From: JAAUQA01 sp036351435
Lineage (GTDB): Bacteria; Pseudomonadota; Gammaproteobacteria; Competibacterales; Competibacteraceae
Length of the DNA: 5,927 bases
NCBI GenBank assembly: GCA_036351435.1
Contig: JAZBPA010000061.1
Span: forward strand, 1 to 5,927
Direction: 5' to 3'
The position numbers and the translations under genes were made by a program. The notes beneath the pieces were generated by a model, which saw only the letters and a list, made by a program, of their open reading frames with translations, made no database searches and had not been told where the DNA came from. Positions 4,407 through 5,927 of the stretch are shown here, piece by piece (position 1 is the first letter of the stretch; each line of letters starts with the position of its first letter).

Positions 4407-5927
4407 ATGCTAGATAAACGGGCTTTTCTCCGCACGGTTCACCCTTTCGACCGGCTTGACGATGCCGCGTTGACCCCAATCATTGAAGTGTTGTCCTCGG
4501 AACGCTTCACTGAAGGCGAACACATCTTGCGGCGCTGGGATAACCCATCCTATCTCTATATTTTGACGCAAGGCGAAGCAGAGGAGCTGGATTCCGAGGG
4601 AACGGTGGGGCGTTACAGCAGCGGTAGTGTTTTTGATGCCCGGGGGCTTATTGAAGGGCGTTGCCAGCATACCTTTATCGCCCGCAGTGTGGTCCGCTGT
4701 TACCGGCTGCCAGCGCAACCCTTTTTAGCGCTGATCCGCAATAATCCCGCGCTAGGTGATTTTTTCTACGAGGAAATCACGCGCAAGTTGGATGCGCTGA
4801 TCACCGTGCAACAACAACGCGAAGCCACCTCGTTCATGCTGGCGCGGATTGGCAACGGGGAGTTGCGTCCGCCGGTGTTCGCCGACTCCACCACCACTAT
4901 TCAACAAGCCGTGGCGCTGATGCAAGCGCATCGCACCAGTGCGTTATTAGTCAAACGGGGCGACGACATCGGCATATTCACCAGTCGGGATGTGCGCGAA
5001 CAGCTCATGCTAGCCAGGCGGCCAGAGTCTACGCCGATCAGCGAGATCGCCAATTATCAATTGATCAGCCTGGGGCCGGATGATTTGCTGTTCAATGCCC
5101 TGGTGATCATGACTCAACATGCGATCCGTCATGTGGTGATTCGCCAGGGCGCGAAGATCCTGGGCGTGCTGGAACAAATCGATCTACTGAATTATCTATC
5201 CTCGCATTCCCAGTTGGTCAGTACCCAAATTGACCGCGCCAACTCCCAGCAGGCGTTACAGGAAGCCAGTGAGCGGATTCCGCTGGTCATCAAGTCGCTC
5301 TACGAACGCGGGGTTAAAACCCGCTATATCAGTCGTTTGGTCACCGACCTGAATCGTCGGTTGTTTCGTCGCTTATACGAACTCTTATTGCCGGCGACGC
5401 TGGCAGACAATGCCTGTTTGGTGGTGATGGGCAGCGAAGGGCGGGGGGAGCAGTTACTGCGCACCGACCAGGATAATGCGCTGATTCTAAAAGCCCCATT
5501 CCCGCCCGACGAATTAGCGGCATTAACTTCGGCATTTACCGAGGGTTTGGTGGCACTGGGTTACCCCCGTTGCCCCGGTAATATCATGGTGTCTAATCCC
5601 GATTGGGCGAAACCGCTGACCGATTACAGAGACGAGTTGTTCCGGTGGGTGGTGCGGCCCGACCAGAATGCGTACATGAATTTGGCTATTTTTTTCGATG
5701 CCTCGCCGGCCGCCGGTGATGAAAGCCTATTGCAAGAGGCCAAGGATCATTTGTTTCACCTGCTGCGCAACCATACCGGGGCGTTGGCCCATTTCGCCAA
5801 GGCCATTTTATCGTTCGAAACGCCGCTGGGTTTATTCGATCGGTTTATTACCGAAAAAGGGCCACATGCGAAGCAACTGGATATTAAAAAAGGCGGCATT
5901 TTTCCCATCGTGCACGGCGTGCGCAGC
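4407..5927 (+). CDS. cNMP-like / CBS-pair / DUF294 nucleotidyltransferase-like protein, C-terminus cut by window edge
   Basis: I read 507 codons open to the right edge; family members are often a little over 600 residues, so roughly the last 100, most of the C-terminal substrate-binding domain, are missing. Residues 10-130 form a cyclic-nucleotide-binding-like domain with the GEHILRRWDNPSYLYILTQG pattern (37-56). Residues 155-265 carry two CBS repeats; each contains the typical end, IGIFTSRDVREQL (188-200) and ILGVLEQIDLLNYL (251-264). A helical stretch precedes the nucleotidyltransferase-like core with GSEGRGEQLLRTDQDNAL (342-359), the GS...DxD signature with D354 and D356. The C-terminal DUF294 domain starts near 445. 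The phosphate-binding part of the cNMP domain is altered (FDARGL at 76-81, C86 where the family's Arg is expected), so cAMP binding is doubtful. Family knowledge links such proteins to GlnD-like uridylyltransferases and to acetate/SSS transporter loci, but the reaction is unproven. ATG 4407 is the first ATG after an in-frame stop (4350-4352), but no good Shine-Dalgarno precedes it, so the start is less certain. Confidence 0.92.
   Translation, partial: MLDKRAFLRTVHPFDRLDDAALTPIIEVLSSERFTEGEHILRRWDNPSYLYILTQGEAEELDSEGTVGRYSSGSVFDARGLIEGRCQHTFIARSVVRCYRLPAQPFLALIRNNPALGDFFYEEITRKLDALITVQQQREATSFMLARIGNGELRPPVFADSTTTIQQAVALMQAHRTSALLVKRGDDIGIFTSRDVREQLMLARRPESTPISEIANYQLISLGPDDLLFNALVIMTQHAIRHVVIRQGAKILGVLEQIDLLNYLSSHSQLVSTQIDRANSQQALQEASERIPLVIKSLYERGVKTRYISRLVTDLNRRLFRRLYELLLPATLADNACLVVMGSEGRGEQLLRTDQDNALILKAPFPPDELAALTSAFTEGLVALGYPRCPGNIMVSNPDWAKPLTDYRDELFRWVVRPDQNAYMNLAIFFDASPAAGDESLLQEAKDHLFHLLRNHTGALAHFAKAILSFETPLGLFDRFITEKGPHAKQLDIKKGGIFPIVHGVRS

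Overview
The window looks like a chromosomal segment from a gammaproteobacterium. The acetate permease ActP and its small partner YjcH follow the Escherichia coli proteins closely from end to end and are arranged as in E. coli. Composition is moderate in GC, genes are densely packed, and nothing looks like plasmid or phage DNA. The genus cannot be read from the sequence.

Layout. Positions 1-1754 hold two minus-strand genes in a likely two-gene operon. The first is an RluA-type pseudouridine synthase (1095-1754). Downstream of it is a gene that runs off the left edge (1-1051) and encodes a PAS sensor domain joined to a multi-pass membrane domain. That membrane domain has the layout of a CPBP (Rce1/Abi-like) intramembrane protease, but the usual catalytic Glu-Glu pair reads Gln-Gln. 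An 8-bp inverted repeat ties the stop codon of the first gene to the start codon of the second. Positions 1755-2133 are a divergent control region. It contains a dyad, a possible promoter, a possible 28-codon hydrophobic reading frame with its own Shine-Dalgarno sequence, a terminator-like hairpin that begins in that frame's stop codon, and further hairpins. Positions 2134-4115 hold the plus-strand yjcH-actP operon with a 4-base overlap, closed by a strong intrinsic terminator (4158-4207). Positions 4212-4364 look like a small non-autonomous mobile element (MITE-like), with 9-bp terminal inverted repeats, a TTA direct repeat and a branched palindromic interior. From 4407 to the right edge is the start of a cNMP-like/CBS/DUF294 nucleotidyltransferase-like protein, cut by the window end.

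How the genes fit together. YjcH-ActP is a sodium-coupled uptake system for acetate and similar short carboxylates in the inner membrane. DUF294 proteins with cNMP-like and CBS domains are often neighbours of SSS-family transporters, so the right-hand gene is probably a regulatory partner of acetate use, although here a terminator and the repeat element separate it from actP. The rlu/PAS pair is probably a separate unit. The items that most deserve checking are the Gln-Gln PAS-CPBP protein, the small reading frame plus terminator ahead of yjcH-actP, and the repeat element.
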